DNA of 64,000 nucleotides from Chiua virens (GCA_019787685.1 JAHNUO010000005.1:1302001-1366000), one strand, 5' to 3'. Positions 13,344 through 26,123 are shown, numbered from the stretch's first letter. The notes: generated by a model from the sequence alone, not told the origin. A program made the numbers and translations.

Positions 13344-14030
13344 ATGGACGTCGGTGACGAGCTAGTGGCGATATCCAGCAACGGTGGGTTACCAGATCCA
13401 ATCCGCATAACTAGACACGGGAAACTTCGCGTTTGGATTGAGAAGGGGCTCGATTTTCTCAAAGTACGTTCCATTGCTGATAAGTAGCCCAGCAAGCATC
13501 CAACACTGACACCAGAGCCATCCAGATAAACCGCTTATCCTCTATTCAGCACCAGCGGATGTGTCTACCTCCACGATGCCACGTCTTGTCTCGGTTGTTG
13601 AGATCATCAAACGCGAGTACTTGAAAGGACGTGACGCATCTACAGGGCGATGTGTTCGGGCTGCATCAGTATAACCAGCTCCTATTTGAGAAACGAGACA
13701 GTATTCCTACGGAGGCTGGCGAAGATCGAAGTGATGCGCTATGCCGGGTACTCGATGGTCCTTCCCAGTGCGTGCCGCGGTGCTTCAAGCAGAGTCATTG
13801 ATCGAAACTGCAATAGTGTGAAACAGTCCTTCGCACCGCACATGAAAATTACGCTGTCTACCAAGGCCATCCCACGCAACGAGGAGTCGCGCGAGACGTG
13901 AGTTTGACTACGGATCCGGTGTTGCGGGACATACTGAACGTGATGCAGATACCAAGCACCGGGGATGCGTCACATGACCAAGTCGGCCAAGGCGAGGTTG
14001 CGGAAGCGACTGAGGAAACAGGGAGAATAG
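13344..14030 (+). CDS. Alba-domain protein, possible RNase P/MRP subunit
   Basis: Small basic protein. The opening MDVGDELVAISSNGG leads to IRITRHGKLRVWIEKGLDFL, then KPLILYSAPADV and PRLVSVVEIIKREYLK, the strand-helix pattern typical of Alba folds (Rpp20/Rpp25-like), then LHQYNQLLFE. The C-terminus ends with MTKSAKARLRKRLRKQ, a Lys/Arg-rich RNA-binding-like tail. Four exons. An extra A near 13625 (TTGAAAGGACG) must be removed to join REYLK to the following QYN segment. The Alba assignment rests on pattern memory only; RNase P/MRP function is inference. Confidence 0.6.
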
Positions 14031-14358
14031 TTTTTTTGTGTCAAAGTTATCCTCGAAATGGCATGAGTATGACGTAATATTTGTGGAGATTTTGAGTGAA
14101 ATTTGCCCGAAAACGCTCTCATAGTCAGTTGAACTTGAAGCCAAGTCGTCAGTCCAACTCAAAAGGTGATATAGTCCTGCGGTACTGCAAGACTTTCCAG
14201 CGGACACCAGTCAAGTCGATACAGTCAGAGGCAGTTTTCATTTGTTGCATTATCTTGCCTTATCGCAACTGCACCGATATTGCGTCCCGCAAGTCCCGCT
14301 TGGTCCAATCCTGCCGGTAGATCTCCGACCTTTTTAGAACGCCTTGCTTGGCTGCGCT

Positions 14359-17300
14359 ATGCCTCGCCGCATCTCTGCCCGCACCGTCACCTCCTCGGCG
14401 ACCCCTCAAGCACCCGCCACTCCCCAACAACTAGAGACCCCTTACGATTCCAACATTCACCAGCTCCGTCGCCATTGGAAATGGGCCGCCTTTTCTCAAT
14501 TCTTCTTCACGTTCAGTCCTCTTTTCGCCATGCCCGACGTTTCTCTTACAGTAAGTCCCCCTTTCGTTCCAGGTACTCAGCACCTTCACCCTTGCCCACA
14601 GGACGTCGAGAATGATCTCGTCCACTTCCACGGACCAAGTTCTGTCTCGCATTATGCAGCGCTTGCTCGTAACCCTCACTCAGGATAGGAAAATAACGTG
14701 AGTTTACCTCAACCCTCTATGTTTCTTCGACGTTTCCATTGATCCCCACCTCCAGCACTGATACATGGCAAAATACACTGCGACGCCAGTACCAGAGGAG
14801 GGACCCCCAAGCTAGCCCCATCGGTCTTGTGACACGTTCCCAACATTTCACCGTCGAGTCTCCTCGGGCCTCTACACCGCCCCCGGCTGCTCCCACCGAA
14901 GCACCCCTCGATGAACTTGAATGCGGGGATGATTCCCTCGACCACCGCCAGCCTACCTCGGCTCCTTCTCCTGACAATCCACACCGTGCTGCAAGTTCAG
15001 CTGGAATTTCCGAGAACAATCCCGTTACCAAAGTCGAGGAAGAGGATAATTCCTCTGAATCACTAGAGGCACCGGAAAAACAGCCTGATTGGTTGGATCT
15101 ATCGATGCTTGCGAAGCTAGAGTCTCTCCATACCTTGGCGGAGTGGCAATTTCAGAATCCAAACCGAATTCGCCAGCAAATGAAAACTGACGATGAACAG
15201 GCTACATGGGTAAGCCGAAATACACCCACTTCCCTTCTGTTCCTGATGGATCGTTTGTGGAACTTAGCGCATTGAGCCAATCGGATATGATGCCAAGAGA
15301 AATGCATATTGGCTTATTGGCGGTATGTTAGCATAGTATTGCATGAATGATGTCTACTACAACCACGAGCAGGTGAACGGCTTTGGATCCAGCGAGAACC
15401 TCCTAGACCCAACCTAAAGCGGAAACGAAAACCAGGTGAAAATGGTAGGAAGGCCACGAAGGAGCCGACCCAATCCATCACAACGAAACGCCTGCAGATG
15501 GACTCAAATACCGTGAGCGTGGCGCGGTCGCCTGTAATACGTATCACCCGTGGCAAGACACAATCTCAACGTTCTCCTGGCTCTAGAGAGGGCCGTGCTG
15601 CAAAAACGCGAGCAAACCAAAGACTCGATGCACAAGCAAGAGATCTTGCGGAATTCCAGCGTCAGATGGTTAATTCTCGTACCAGAGCTGGATCCACAAC
15701 CCCTCGAAAGCCCACTGGCATAAGGGTTAGCGCGCGACTGCGTGGCACAGCCGTTGACAATGACGAGTGGCAAGAAGTTCCCGACGAATGGTTAGCCGAG
15801 AGCGATACTCGTAGAACACTTGCCAAGGATTCGCCTTCTGATTCTCTGCCGGCCAATAAGAAGCGAGTGAAGACCGGTCTCGAAAGCGATAATAGCTCAA
15901 TTAGTGAACTCACGGAACTCAGCGAAGGCGACGATTCAATTGAGGCGGAACGGGATCTCGACAGGAAGGTGGTGACGGATATGGAGGACACGAACCCAGC
16001 ATCCAAAGATAATGATACCAATCTGGAAGGCGAAGGCGAAGGTCAGCTAGACGAAGAGGCAAAATCACTTGACCCACCCATTACGCCGCCACCTCCTGAT
16101 GATTTTGTCGAGTGGGAAACAGTCAGTGTAACATCCCAGTATACTCAGCAGAACAACCTACTTACCTATCCAAACAGATATGTGTGACACTAGGGGAATG
16201 GGAGAGCATTGGACAGATGTTCGAGAAAGCAACGCATTATGCAGAGAGGGCACTTCATAAAGTATTGTCACAAAGTATAGTTCCGATGGTTACAGCCGAA
16301 CTCAGGGTATGTTTATTTAACTTTTCAGACGTGCCATTATTCATGTTCTCCAAGGAAATCGAGAAGAAACGACGGACAGAGGAAGCTGTTGTACATCGCA
16401 AGCGTTCCTCTAGGATTGCCATGAAGGAGACTGAAAGGGAAGAAGAGCGTGCAGCAATGAGAAAGCGAACCGAGGAAGCAGAGAAAATGAGCCGAGCTCG
16501 AAGACTAGAAGTTCGCCAACAGAAGGAACAGGCAGAAAGGTTGCGGAGGGAGAATATGCGAGAACAGCGTCGGAATGAACGCGAGCTTCGGGAGCAACAG
16601 TTAGCCGAAATGCAGGAGGCAGAATCAAAGTTGGTTGCCATTGATATTTCATATTCGATGTTCTTACTGCAGTCCATAGGCACGACTTCCGCGGAGAAAA
16701 AAGAAGACTTGAACTCCAACCTACTACAACCACTAGGGCAAGGCAAGGTTATTCCAATGAATGGCACAGGGAGCGGGTCTCGTAGTCCCGTCGAGAACTG
16801 GGAGCTTGACTGTGAGGTTTGTGGGAGAAGGGGCATTAATCAAGTGAGTTTGACCTATAAAACTTGTCTTCATCTCCGACATCACACCTTCACAGGACGA
16901 TGGTGTCTCCCTCTTATCCTGTGGGATGTGCGGGAAGTGGCAGCATATCGTTTGCCATGACAAACAAGATTCGATAGTTGGACGCCCGAAGCGTAATTGG
17001 GATGCTGAAGACTTCCTTTGTCGACAATGTCTGGCCAATTCCAAGAATTTGTCATCCAGCAGTTCTGCGGATCTCCTCTCGCTCGGTATAAACAACAAGA
17101 AAATTCAAGCTTCTAGTTCTGCAGCTCATTCCACACAACCATCCATTCACCCCAGAAGTTACTCCAACGATAGCTACTATCAAGACTCGCAGTCTAATGC
17201 AAAGTATTCCCGCAATCATCCTGACCTCCAGACAACCATTCCTCCTTCGTCACATTCTTACACACCACAAGCCTCATCGGCCGGCGCCACGTTTGCACAC

Positions 17301-17762
17301 TATCAACCTCAGCACGGCGGGTTCTCTACGTCCCGACCAACGTACACACTGCAGGACGTGAGCTCCTCCCCTCAGCACGCTCGGTACAGTATTACGCCCC
17401 ATCCAGTTTCGGCAACGGGGATCACTCCATATCCATCCACTTTCCAGGTGAGTCTGTCGTCGACATTTCATTGAGCACACAGTCATTTTCTCTACCTTCA
17501 GACACAAGCTATAACCCACTCATCCGCCCATGTCCACGAACAGTGGCACTCTTCGTCGTACCCTCGCACCACCAATTCGTACCCGATAAATGGTGCACAA
17601 TCCCTTCATTCACAAGGGGGTCAGCCATATTACAACGGACACGTCCACACGTCTTACTCTCATATGCGGGGAACATCTAGTCCGACCCCGCTCGGACGAT
17701 ACGCTGGGCTTCAGCATGTTCCATCATATCAACATAGTAATAGCGGCAAACTCCAGGACTAG
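14359..17762 (+). CDS. DDT-WHIM-PHD chromatin-remodelling protein (RSF1/CECR2-like)
   Basis: Predicted nuclear subunit of an ISWI-type remodelling complex. The N-terminal DDT-like region reads WKWAAFSQFFFTFSPLF and VLSRIMQRLLVTLTQD. A WHIM-type motif follows: RIEPIGYDAKRNAYWLIG and ERLWIQREPP. Then come a Lys/Arg-rich segment, a long charged coiled coil (Glu/Arg repeats, about 16360-16620), and a PHD finger: CEVCGRRGINQ, CGMCGKWQHIVCH, and FLCRQC supply the C4HC3 ligands. The C-terminal quarter is Ser/Tyr/Gln/Pro-rich and probably disordered. About nine exons. An extra T near 14627 separates DLVH from STDQVLSR in the DDT domain. The specific complex is inferred from domain order. Confidence 0.8.
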
Positions 17763-17894
17763 CCACTCTAGCTTCTTGGTCTTTATTTCTTACTGTCCTT
17801 CACCTCGGTACCCTGTGATCTCTGTCGTTGACCTTGCAAATGATGTGACACTGTTATACAATGTAGAACATGGGTAATATGTAGTAGGGATAAT

Positions 17895-18858
17895 CTATCG
17901 AATTGTTTCATACATCTTGAATGCAGGAGACGTGAATGGGAGTGGATCATCGTCTGTGACATTGTCCCTGAATGGTCCTAATCTCAATCAGGCGTGCAAC
18001 TCCACATAACGGAATCACGCACTCCATAGGTCCGAGGATCCTCAGTCCACGGATGTGGGTGTCTTTCCCACTCATATGATTTGCTGCCACAATGATCTGG
18101 AGTACGTAGGCATGGACCGCCTTGCTGGACAACACAAACCAAGTTGAGCAACACAGTCACGGTCATCCCCCGCAGTCGCGCGCGTTCCAAAGAGTCGACC
18201 GAAAAGGCTCACTAGGTTGTTCCGTCTTCACTTAATTCTGACGACACGTCAAAAGTGATCCAGCCATCGGGTTTGTCAAAGGTAGCGACTCGAACATCTT
18301 GGAGGTCGCTTGGGCCAGTTCCGGCACGGATAGCCAAGGTCGACGGGGTGTAAGAGTCGTCTTGCAACCAGCTGAGATAAATACTGATTTTCTGAGATCA
18401 GGTCTCCTTCAGCTGAAAGGTAACGAAGGAAAGCGGAAGATCAACCTGAATGGCGACTTTCCGAGGGAATTCGACGGTGATGAAATGGGGTTGAGGACCA
18501 TCGGAACTGAATCCGAACGCTCAATCGACCGTGATGAATCGGTCAAAAGAAAATGGGTACTGACTGCCAAAAGGTGTCCGGATCGCCGTCCCTCAAACAC
18601 TCGGCCCCGAAACCGAATTTGTAAGAGGAAACGGACCACTTGGCAATGCGCCCGATGTCTGGCCATGGAAGGGTTGGCGGTAGGCGGGCTACGATTGGTT
18701 TCAGCCTCTGGGGTAATTCGTTCGAGATGCAGACATGAATGCAGACTTTGGTGCATAATAGGTAGACCGTCCTTGGGCAGATTGACTGCAGTAGATGGAT
18801 CAGCATCCGTAGCATTCTGTGCGTCGTTGCGTGCGCCGTCAGCGGCCGTTGCGTCCAT
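17895..18858 (-). CDS. Anaphase-promoting complex subunit 10 (DOC domain)
   Basis: Substrate-recruiting subunit of the APC/C ubiquitin ligase. The reconstructed DOC/APC10 domain is continuous: IGRIAKWSVSSYKFGFG, RDGDPDTFWHSDGPQPHF, TVEFPRKVAIQKISIYLS, DDSYTPSTLAIRAGTG, DVRVATFDKPDGWITFDV, IVAANHMSGKDTHIRGLRIL, and the C-terminal FTSPAFKMYETIR ending in the Ile-Arg tail used to dock to Cdc27/APC3-type TPR subunits. About six short exons, all in frame. The start MDATAADGARND lies 156 nt from the divergent UBA4 start. Confidence 0.9.
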
Positions 18859-19014
18859 GTGTTTGGAAGTACCCTGAAGTTATGGGGGTCGGAGGAAGAA
18901 TTACATACTTTCGAACTTGAACTCGTGAAGAGGAATTTCCATTCAGGTTCACGAGGTTCGGCTCGTCCAAGTAACCTCCAGATTGTACCGAGATATTTAT
19001 CGACCTGCGATACG
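18859..19014. promoter_or_regulatory. Short bidirectional promoter, APC10 / UBA4
   Basis: 156 nt between divergent start codons. No clear TATA box. Co-regulation of the two genes is possible but not shown. Confidence 0.45.
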
Positions 19015-20526
19015 ATGACGGACGACACAAGTTGGCCAAGATTGGCTCATCTCGACGACTACTCTCGCTATGGCCGGCAAATGATCCTGGACAAGTTCGG
19101 ACTACAAGGTCTTCCACGTCCTTTCCGTTGTGTGACATTGTTCAGACTGTTTCTTCAGGTCAAATCAAGCTTCAACGCGCATCGGTAGCCGTGATTGGTG
19201 CGGGGGGTCTTGGATGCCCTGCACTCCAGTACCTTGCCGCTGCCGGTGTTGGCAAGCATTTCCTCTCCGTCGTCGTTATCAACGTAATTACCAGCCGCAA
19301 CCAGGACGGATAGCCATCATCGATCATGACACGGTCGAGCTTTCCAACATACAAAGACAGGTCCTCCATAACGAAGAGACGATCGGCATGTCCAAAGTAC
19401 ACTCGGCGGCAGCTGCAATCAAAAAGTGAGCCACTACCACGCAGGTTATCCTCGCTTCATGCAAGATGAGACATCCTCAGGATCAACTCGACAATCCAAG
19501 TCGAACCCATCGACGAAGCAATCCATTCGTCCAATGCGATGACGCGCTTACAGCCGTACGATGTCATTCTAGATTGCACAGATAACGTGCCGACAAGGTA
19601 TCTTCTCTCTGACACCGCCGTTCGACTCGGAAGGCCTCTCGTCAGTGGTGCCTGCTCAAAAATACGAGGGACAGCTCTGCATCTACAACCTCGGCGAGTC
19701 GGGACCCTGCTATCGCTGCATATTTCCCAAATCGCCTGCTCCAGAGATGTCTGGCAGTTGTGAGGAGCTGGGTATCCTGGGTGCCGTTACCGGGGTCATT
19801 GGTGTCATGCAAGCATTGGAAACCGTCAAGATCCTCGTTGGTCTCCATGGTGTGTACGATGTTTTTGATGTTCGTTCTCTCGGCACAAGTTATTAGTACA
19901 GACGGAAAGCCCTCCTTGATGCTATTCTCCGCTATGTCAGTGCCGCCCTTTCGGACCATCAAGTTAAGGGAAAGAAAACAGACATGTACTGCCTGTGGGG
20001 TAGATGGACAAAGATTAGGCGCCATTCACGAAATTGACTACGTTGCACTCTGTGGGGGTCCCCACCCCGATTGGCAAGCAAGGGGTCTAGTGTCCGGAAA
20101 CCCAGGCGATCGCATCTCTGCAGAAGTAAGGTGTTGAACGCTGTTGCACAGAATAATCTCAACTACTTTCAGGAGCTACGAAAACGGCTGGACTCGCAGG
20201 ATCAATGCATCTTGCTTGATGTTCGCCCTGAAATCGAATTTGGGATTTGCCATTTACCAGGTTCACGGAGTAAGTTGTTTTGCATTACCCTCCTGCGTCT
20301 TTCACACTTTCATTCAGGTGTTCCACTACCGCAGCTACTCGCGAATCCTTCTGCCTGCATACCCGATGACAAATCGAAGATCGTAATCTTGTGTCGACTC
20401 GGGAATGACTCCCAAATCGCGGCCTCAGCACTTCGTGAATCCAATCCACTGTTCGAGGTAAATGATGTTATCGGAGGGTTACGTGCATGGGCAAAATATG
20501 TAGATCCACAATTTCCAGTCTACTAA
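19015..20526 (+). CDS. UBA4: UBA4/MOCS3 sulfurtransferase-adenylyltransferase
   Basis: E1-like enzyme that adenylates and thiocarboxylates URM1 for tRNA wobble-U thiolation and protein urmylation. N-terminal ThiF/E1 domain: [34 protein letters not shown] (nucleotide-binding), [43 protein letters not shown] with a zinc-ligand Cys pair, and TCTACG as the second pair. C-terminal rhodanese domain: [20 protein letters not shown] and the active loop ILCRLGNDS. Ends PQFPVY. About seven exons, one intron (19252-19304) with a GC donor. An extra C near 19651 breaks PLVSGA from AQKYEGQLC. Confidence 0.92.
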
Positions 20527-20693
20527 AACAATTCAAAGGGATAATGCAGTTATTTAAGCACATACAAGTCAATATGGTAACGAAGATACATCAGCGCTCG
20601 CTTGATACAGATTGCGTACAGGTAAAAAACGAAATGTAGTTTACTTCCCTAGAAATAGTTCTTGAGTGAATGTGTATGCTCATAGGATCAAAT

Positions 20694-21609
20694 CTACTTA
20701 CTCAAACCAGCTTTAAACCACTTGGGTATCTTCTTCTGCTCCGACCCAGCGCTCTGCGAGCCTGTGCTTGACCGCGCGTCGGGCTTTGCGACTACTTCTA
20801 CTTCTTGGAAACCAGGTGGCTTTGGAAGCTCGATTGCTTGCGCAGCAATGGAGGTCAGCAGTGGCGCTGGCACGTCGCTCTCTAGTGATCATCAGCATAA
20901 TTCCACTCATTGGCGGTGTTGAGGGGACGAACTGTTTAACGACTCGTCTTCGAATCTGAGCAACAGCACGGAGGACGGCGCCAGTTGAAGCTCGGCCAGA
21001 GTCAAGTCCCTGACCTTTGGGTCAGACACTTTGAGGTCCCGTTTGGGAGGGGACTGATCTAAAACAATAATGTGACAACACATCCAAACGCAGCGTGAGT
21101 TTACGAACATAAAATGAATTTGATCGGTTTCACATCATGTCGGAGTGACGCGCGAACAAAGGCATAGACGGAACGAATTTTATCTGTCGAGGGAAAGGTC
21201 TTCTCTAGTTGCGTACGATCGCTGAATCGGACACGGATGGTCGTCTGCAAGGAATTTAGCTTTATCACCGGGACCAGGACTAGACTGACAGTGGGCCATC
21301 TATCCTTCTTCGCTCGCTCCGCTGCCTCCCTTGTGGCCCGTAGCTGCAAGGGCGCGTTCACCAGCGCTTGTGTGCGCGCAGTCAGCGTCGCTTGCGCGGC
21401 CTTGAGATCTGTTGCAGTCGGAATAAAGTATGACTCTGGCAACTCTCGTACTTGAAATGCGCAACATGAGTGCAGGAACGATACACTGCAGGACGCGCGA
21501 ACGCACACGGGGAACCACTCGAGGACGAAGGTGCTTTGTACACCTTGAAATCCGACGGTTCAACTGCAAGGGAAGTGCCGTTCCCGGAAGGTCCAGGGGT
21601 ATCAGACAT
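20694..21609 (-). CDS. UBX-domain protein (TUG/UBX4-like)
   Basis: Likely adaptor of the Cdc48/p97 AAA-ATPase. Reconstructed protein of about 240 residues: start MSDTPGPSGNGTSLAVEPSD, then VRELPESYFIPTATDLKAAQ, a helical Arg/Ala/Glu stretch (APLQLRATREAAERAKKDRW), and a UBX fold TTIRVRFSDRTQLEKTFPST, VYAFVRASLRHDVKPIKFIL, LTLAELQLAPSSVLLLRFED. The tail is Pro/Ser/Lys-rich and ends KIPKWFKAGLSK, a motif seen in fungal homologues of ASPSCR1/TUG. It lacks the N-terminal ubiquitin-like domain of animal TUG. Five or six exons, all in frame. Confidence 0.8.
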
Positions 21610-22044
21610 TGCAATAGGCCTGTTCTGTGTATAGAGCTATGGAACGACGTATCAACAAGATCTTGATTACTACGGAAAGGCACCACACGAACGGGCGGTC
21701 GCGTTTATGTGAGTACGGCCACCTGCGACATATATCAGTCTGAGAACAACCCCATAGACAGAAAAAAAAAAGATCAGGGAATGTTAACTGTCTCAGCTCA
21801 CGGACCTCAGGGTGAGCCGGCAAGCACACCTTTTGGAACAAGGCCCGTGAATCGAACGCAAATTACAAGAGTGCATCATTTACACACGAAAAAGAGGACC
21901 AATACTCACAAAGCGAAGTAGACGATAGTATTAGTAGCGAGCAAAGCAAAGGCTTAATGGTTGTTTATATCTGTTTCAAGGAGTCCCTGTTTGGGTAAAT
22001 CTCCCCTTTATATGACTGACCTGCATATGACCTCACATAGTAAC
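21610..22044. promoter_or_regulatory. Divergent intergenic region, UBX protein / PITH protein
   Basis: 435 nt between divergent starts. A 10-nt A tract near 21761 is the only salient element; earlier in-frame ATGs for the PITH gene exist at 21961 and 22012, so the 5' leader may overlap this region. Confidence 0.4.
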
Positions 22045-23006
22045 ATGTCTGATAATCACCACCACCACGAAGGCTGCGGTCACGAAAGCCATGATCACGA
22101 CCACGACGGCGGAGACGTTGGTCCCAACGACAACCTCTTCCCCTACATTGACCGCCCTCACGTCGTCGCATTAAATGCGACGGCGCCAGGATCCAGCGTC
22201 ATCAAACCGTGGCACGAGCGAACGAGCGAGCAAGTGGTAAGTACGAGATCGAAGCGTACTAATGATACTCATCCACCGAGTCGAATCACAGTACCTGGAA
22301 TCGGACGCAGACGAACAATTGTAAGATGCGGCACCACATTGGCATGATCACTTGTTGAATTGATATTGACATGGCTGACTCGGCGGCACGCAGAATCGTT
22401 CGCATTCCGTTCACTGGTTCTGTCAAATTACGCGCGCTTCTTCTCAAGGCCGGTCCCGGCGATCAGACCCCTCAAAAAGTTGTCTTGGTGCGTGGATCTC
22501 GGCGTACGCGTGCAGGTTTCCTCATGATTCCATAAACTGCTGCCATTCTCGTTGATCTGCAACTCAAGTTTGCCAATGAGCCGAGCTTGGACTTTGATGA
22601 TGCTTCAGACAAAACGCCCGCGCAGGAATTTGAGGTCCCGATTGGGCGAGACGTAGGTGAATACGCTGTCAGGCACGTCGTTCTCTGTCCGACCGCGGGC
22701 TCGAATCGTGTTGATAGCCGTCATTCATAGGGCGACGAAGTTTACCAATGTGACCTCCGTGACCTTGTTTATTCCGTCAAGCCAAGGAGCAGACGCGACG
22801 CGACTGTACTATATCGGATTCCTCGGACACTGGACCCAAGTACGCAAGATTTTTGCTGCCAGATTGTATGATCTCTCATGGACCTCGTACAATTACTCTA
22901 GCGGAAAAATAATCCGGTCATAACCGTATATGAGGCCCAGGCCAATTTAGCAGATCACACAAAGATTCAAGGGACTGAGGGTGCTTTCAACACACCTCAA
23001 ACATAG
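22045..23006 (+). CDS. PITH-domain protein (PITHD1-like)
   Basis: Member of the PITH family, a beta-sandwich proposed to interact with the proteasome. The N-terminus is His/Asp-rich (HHHH, HDHDHD) and could bind metal. The PITH domain runs LFPYIDRPHVVALNAT, YLESDADEQLIVRIPFTG, SVKLRALLLKAGPGDQTP, FANEPSLDFDDASDKTPAQE, VTSVTLFIPSSQGADATRLY, YIGFLGHWTQ, and ends with a short GAFNTPQT tail. About six exons in frame, one of them with a GC donor (intron 22673-22730). I chose the third in-frame ATG because MSDNHHHH fits the family start; two upstream ATGs would add 28 or 11 residues. Confidence 0.88.
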
Positions 23007-23144
23007 AAATGACATTAGTTCAAGAATACAACATGCGTTGGATGAACAATGATAGCGTAAAGTAGCAACCATGTACGAATGATCATGATAGTCAAACAAA
23101 CAGCATCTAATGGATATAATGATGGCACAGAACGAAATGAATTG

Positions 23145-26123
23145 CTAGCTTGGGTTTATTCCTTGCGAAGCGGACGTCGATCCCTCCGCGTTGCGTTGCA
23201 TAAAGGATTGCAACATCTCGTAATTCACGGTCCCACTGGCCGTGTTATATGATCCAGCATTCATCGGTGCGTTAGCATTCACATTCAACTTGGAAGAGTT
23301 CAGTACAGATTCCAAAGCAACGAACACAAGCACCTACTTGAAGACCTGCGGGTATATTCGCGACCGTGTTGTACATGTTTGGGGGTATAGACATCCCAAG
23401 AGTGTTCAAAGCCTGACCGGAGGTGTTATGAACTTGTTGGGTTTGTTGCAACTGCTGCCGTCGCAGATGCTCCTGCGAAGCCCGAATCCACTGTGCGAGA
23501 AGTTGTCTTTGTTTCGCTGGTTCAAGACCTTGCAAGCGCGCTTTAAGCGCTGGAGGGAAGTTTGGTGCGCCAAACGCCAAGGGCTTCACCTCCGCGGCCG
23601 GGGGTTGATTGTCTAATGCGTTTACACCCCCAGGAAAGTCGGGGATGCCTTCGGGAACACTGCCCCAGCGAAACTGGGCCCAATTGGAAAAATAACGGAT
23701 ATTGTATGAAAAAGTTCCTGATGGCAGTTGCCATCCTGCATAGGCGAACTAGGGCTGACGTAAGTAGGTTGAACATAACACATCACTGAGAATGATCGTA
23801 CCATACGGCGGTCGAGCATATGTTTCTTGAGGCCCTGGAATTTTTGTTCGTTCAGGGGCGCATCAGGAACACGAGGATTAGGTTTGAACTGCATGATATG
23901 ACTCCGGGGCTGGTGCCGTTTCAACCACGACGGGAGTTCCGCAGCATCCTTGAGGGGTTCTTTGCAGGTGTTCAAAATCAAGTTTTTTGGCCAGTTGTCT
24001 GTGCGGCTGGAAGGGACTGTGACTCAGAACTTGTTTAGGAAACGAGGTGGATGGCCTACACATCGCTCGGCGTCCCCGGAGCATACATTCCGATGGCATG
24101 TATCTGTAGTTGCATTTCACTCGCTCCCTGGCCATTGTTGTTGGGCTTGGGAATGACTAAAGAGAGCGTCCCACTCCAGGTAGATGTATTAAATGACTGG
24201 ACAGGGTTGGGTCATCGCGGTGGAATTGATACCTGTCTCCTGAGATAGCGTCCCTGACGCCTGTGAGGATGGCCCGGCAACAGGCGGCCTGATCCCTTTC
24301 TTCTCAATCAATTTTTGCATCTGAGCGGCGACCTCGGAGGTGGGTTGTGGTTGTGGTTGATTGGGACCTGCTGAAGGATCACCGCCGAGAACGGATAACG
24401 TCCCACCACGGGACTGCCAGAGATTTGTCATAATTTGAGCATCAGAAAGCACAGGTTTAGGCTCCTCTGTCGTCGGACCGGGTGGTTTCTCGCTGGATGG
24501 GTTTGGTGTATTCGGTGGGTGAGACTGAGCAGACGGACCAACCTCCACCGTTAGATTTTGGACGGTCGATGCTGCGCTTCCCGCTTGCGGGTTTGGAGCA
24601 TCTTTAGGGCCATATGTCTTGTGATAGTGTTGCCTAAGTCGCAGTTTGATCTGTTCTCTTATATAAATCTTTGAGGCTCGCTCTTTTTGGAGTTTGGTCA
24701 GAACCACTGTCTGGCCAGCAATTTGTGGATGGGATATCTGCTCTTCCATCATCGTGACCTCTCTGTCTAGCGTTCTCAAATGTTCCATCGCCTGCCCAAA
24801 TGTGAGCCCTATTCCATCTACATTCTGTTCCAGGAATTCAGAAGTCATAGAGGGACCAGATGGAGGCGGTTGAGCAGTAGAAGAGGAAGTGGCCGGTGTG
24901 GATGCAGGTGCGGCGGGTGTAGCTTGAACAGATTGGGTCGAAGGCGGGTTCGGGGCAGCAGCGGGCGTAGGTGGTGGCGGTGGTGGCTGCGGTGGCGCGA
25001 CTTGTGGAGGCACTGGTTGTTGGGGACGTTGGTTCTGTGGTATGGGTATGCGTGCAGGAGGGAGAGCAGGAGATGCAGACGGCCTCTTTGAAGTGGAATC
25101 GATGGTGAATTTTTGCCGCTTCGTGTCCGGGCTCTGGTCGGATACATCGGGCTGGCGTTTGATACCTATGGTCGAGTGAGAATGTGCCATGTCGATATTC
25201 AGATATACTTACTCGTCTTTTGTGGTGCAGGGAATCCTGCGAGTGACAGAACATGTGGTGCATGTACATCGAACCATGGGGATTGGGTCATGGAGCCTGC
25301 TACCTGCGATGGAGAGATATAGATTAAGAAGTCGCAAAACAGGTATGGAAACGAACAGATGATTGAAGGTCTTGAAACAGAGGTATCTTCGTTAGGCTAA
25401 TTAGACTCAAATTGATCTTTCTCTGCAAAGCGTTGTTCTGTCCCCACTCCTGGAACGAAGAGACGAAATATACTCACCTTCCTAAGTTCTGCGGGCATGG
25501 AATCCCAGCTGACGGAATCGAGGTAATGCATGGTGTTACAGTGAGGTTTTTTGGCATCATCAGGCGGAGACGCTGCAATATGCAGCATATGTAATATCAA
25601 TGATCGGCTCTCCTTCTGTGGCGATTGCGGCGTTGGTAAGTTGACCGATGTCATTAAAATGTCGAATAACTGCGAAATGACGACATATAGCCAGCACGGT
25701 ATACGAGGGCGAAGGTGGACAAACCTCGATGGCAGCTACAAGTCCTTCTAGCGCACACAATCCTCGGCCACTCCCCGAGTTCGTTTGGCCGATACCAAGC
25801 TTGGAGGGGTCTTCGTTGAGTTCCTTCCTAATCTGAGAAAGAGGAGCAAAGAACCTCTTGGAGACGAGAGGTTGTGGATTGTGTCGGCAGCGCCATAGGT
25901 GACGAAGGCAACGCGAAACTAGAGGGAAGTTTTCAGAAGGTATTGGAAAGATATTCATAGGCCAATTACCTGGTGGGAAGGGTGTAGCTTCGTTCAAGCG
26001 CCTGAGGAGCGGAAAGACATACTCCGTCAGGATACGAGACCACTCAGAGGCGAGCAAGAGCGAGGCTTCGACGACACAAGCTACGGCGACGATGTCGACG
26101 TTCGATTCTTGTCCTGTCGACAT
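23145..26123 (-). CDS. Mediator complex subunit MED25-like protein (vWA domain)
   Basis: Predicted subunit of the Mediator coactivator. The N-terminal von Willebrand A domain begins VDIVAVACVVEASLLLASEW and includes RVAFVTYGAADT, LGIGQTNSGSGRGLCALEGL and KINLSLISLTKIPLF. The middle is Pro/Thr/Ala-rich with a short coiled coil (TFGQAMEHLRTLDREVTMME). The C-terminal domain starts TSTWSGTLSLVIPKP, the opening of the MED25/PTOV activator-interacting fold, and ends in a Gln/Asn-rich tail finishing ASQGINPS. About eleven exons. Three single-base breaks are needed: +T near 25917, -A near 25880 (these two cancel), and +C near 24210. Family assignment comes from domain order; fungal MED25 is divergent, so a related vWA protein remains possible. 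Confidence 0.72.
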
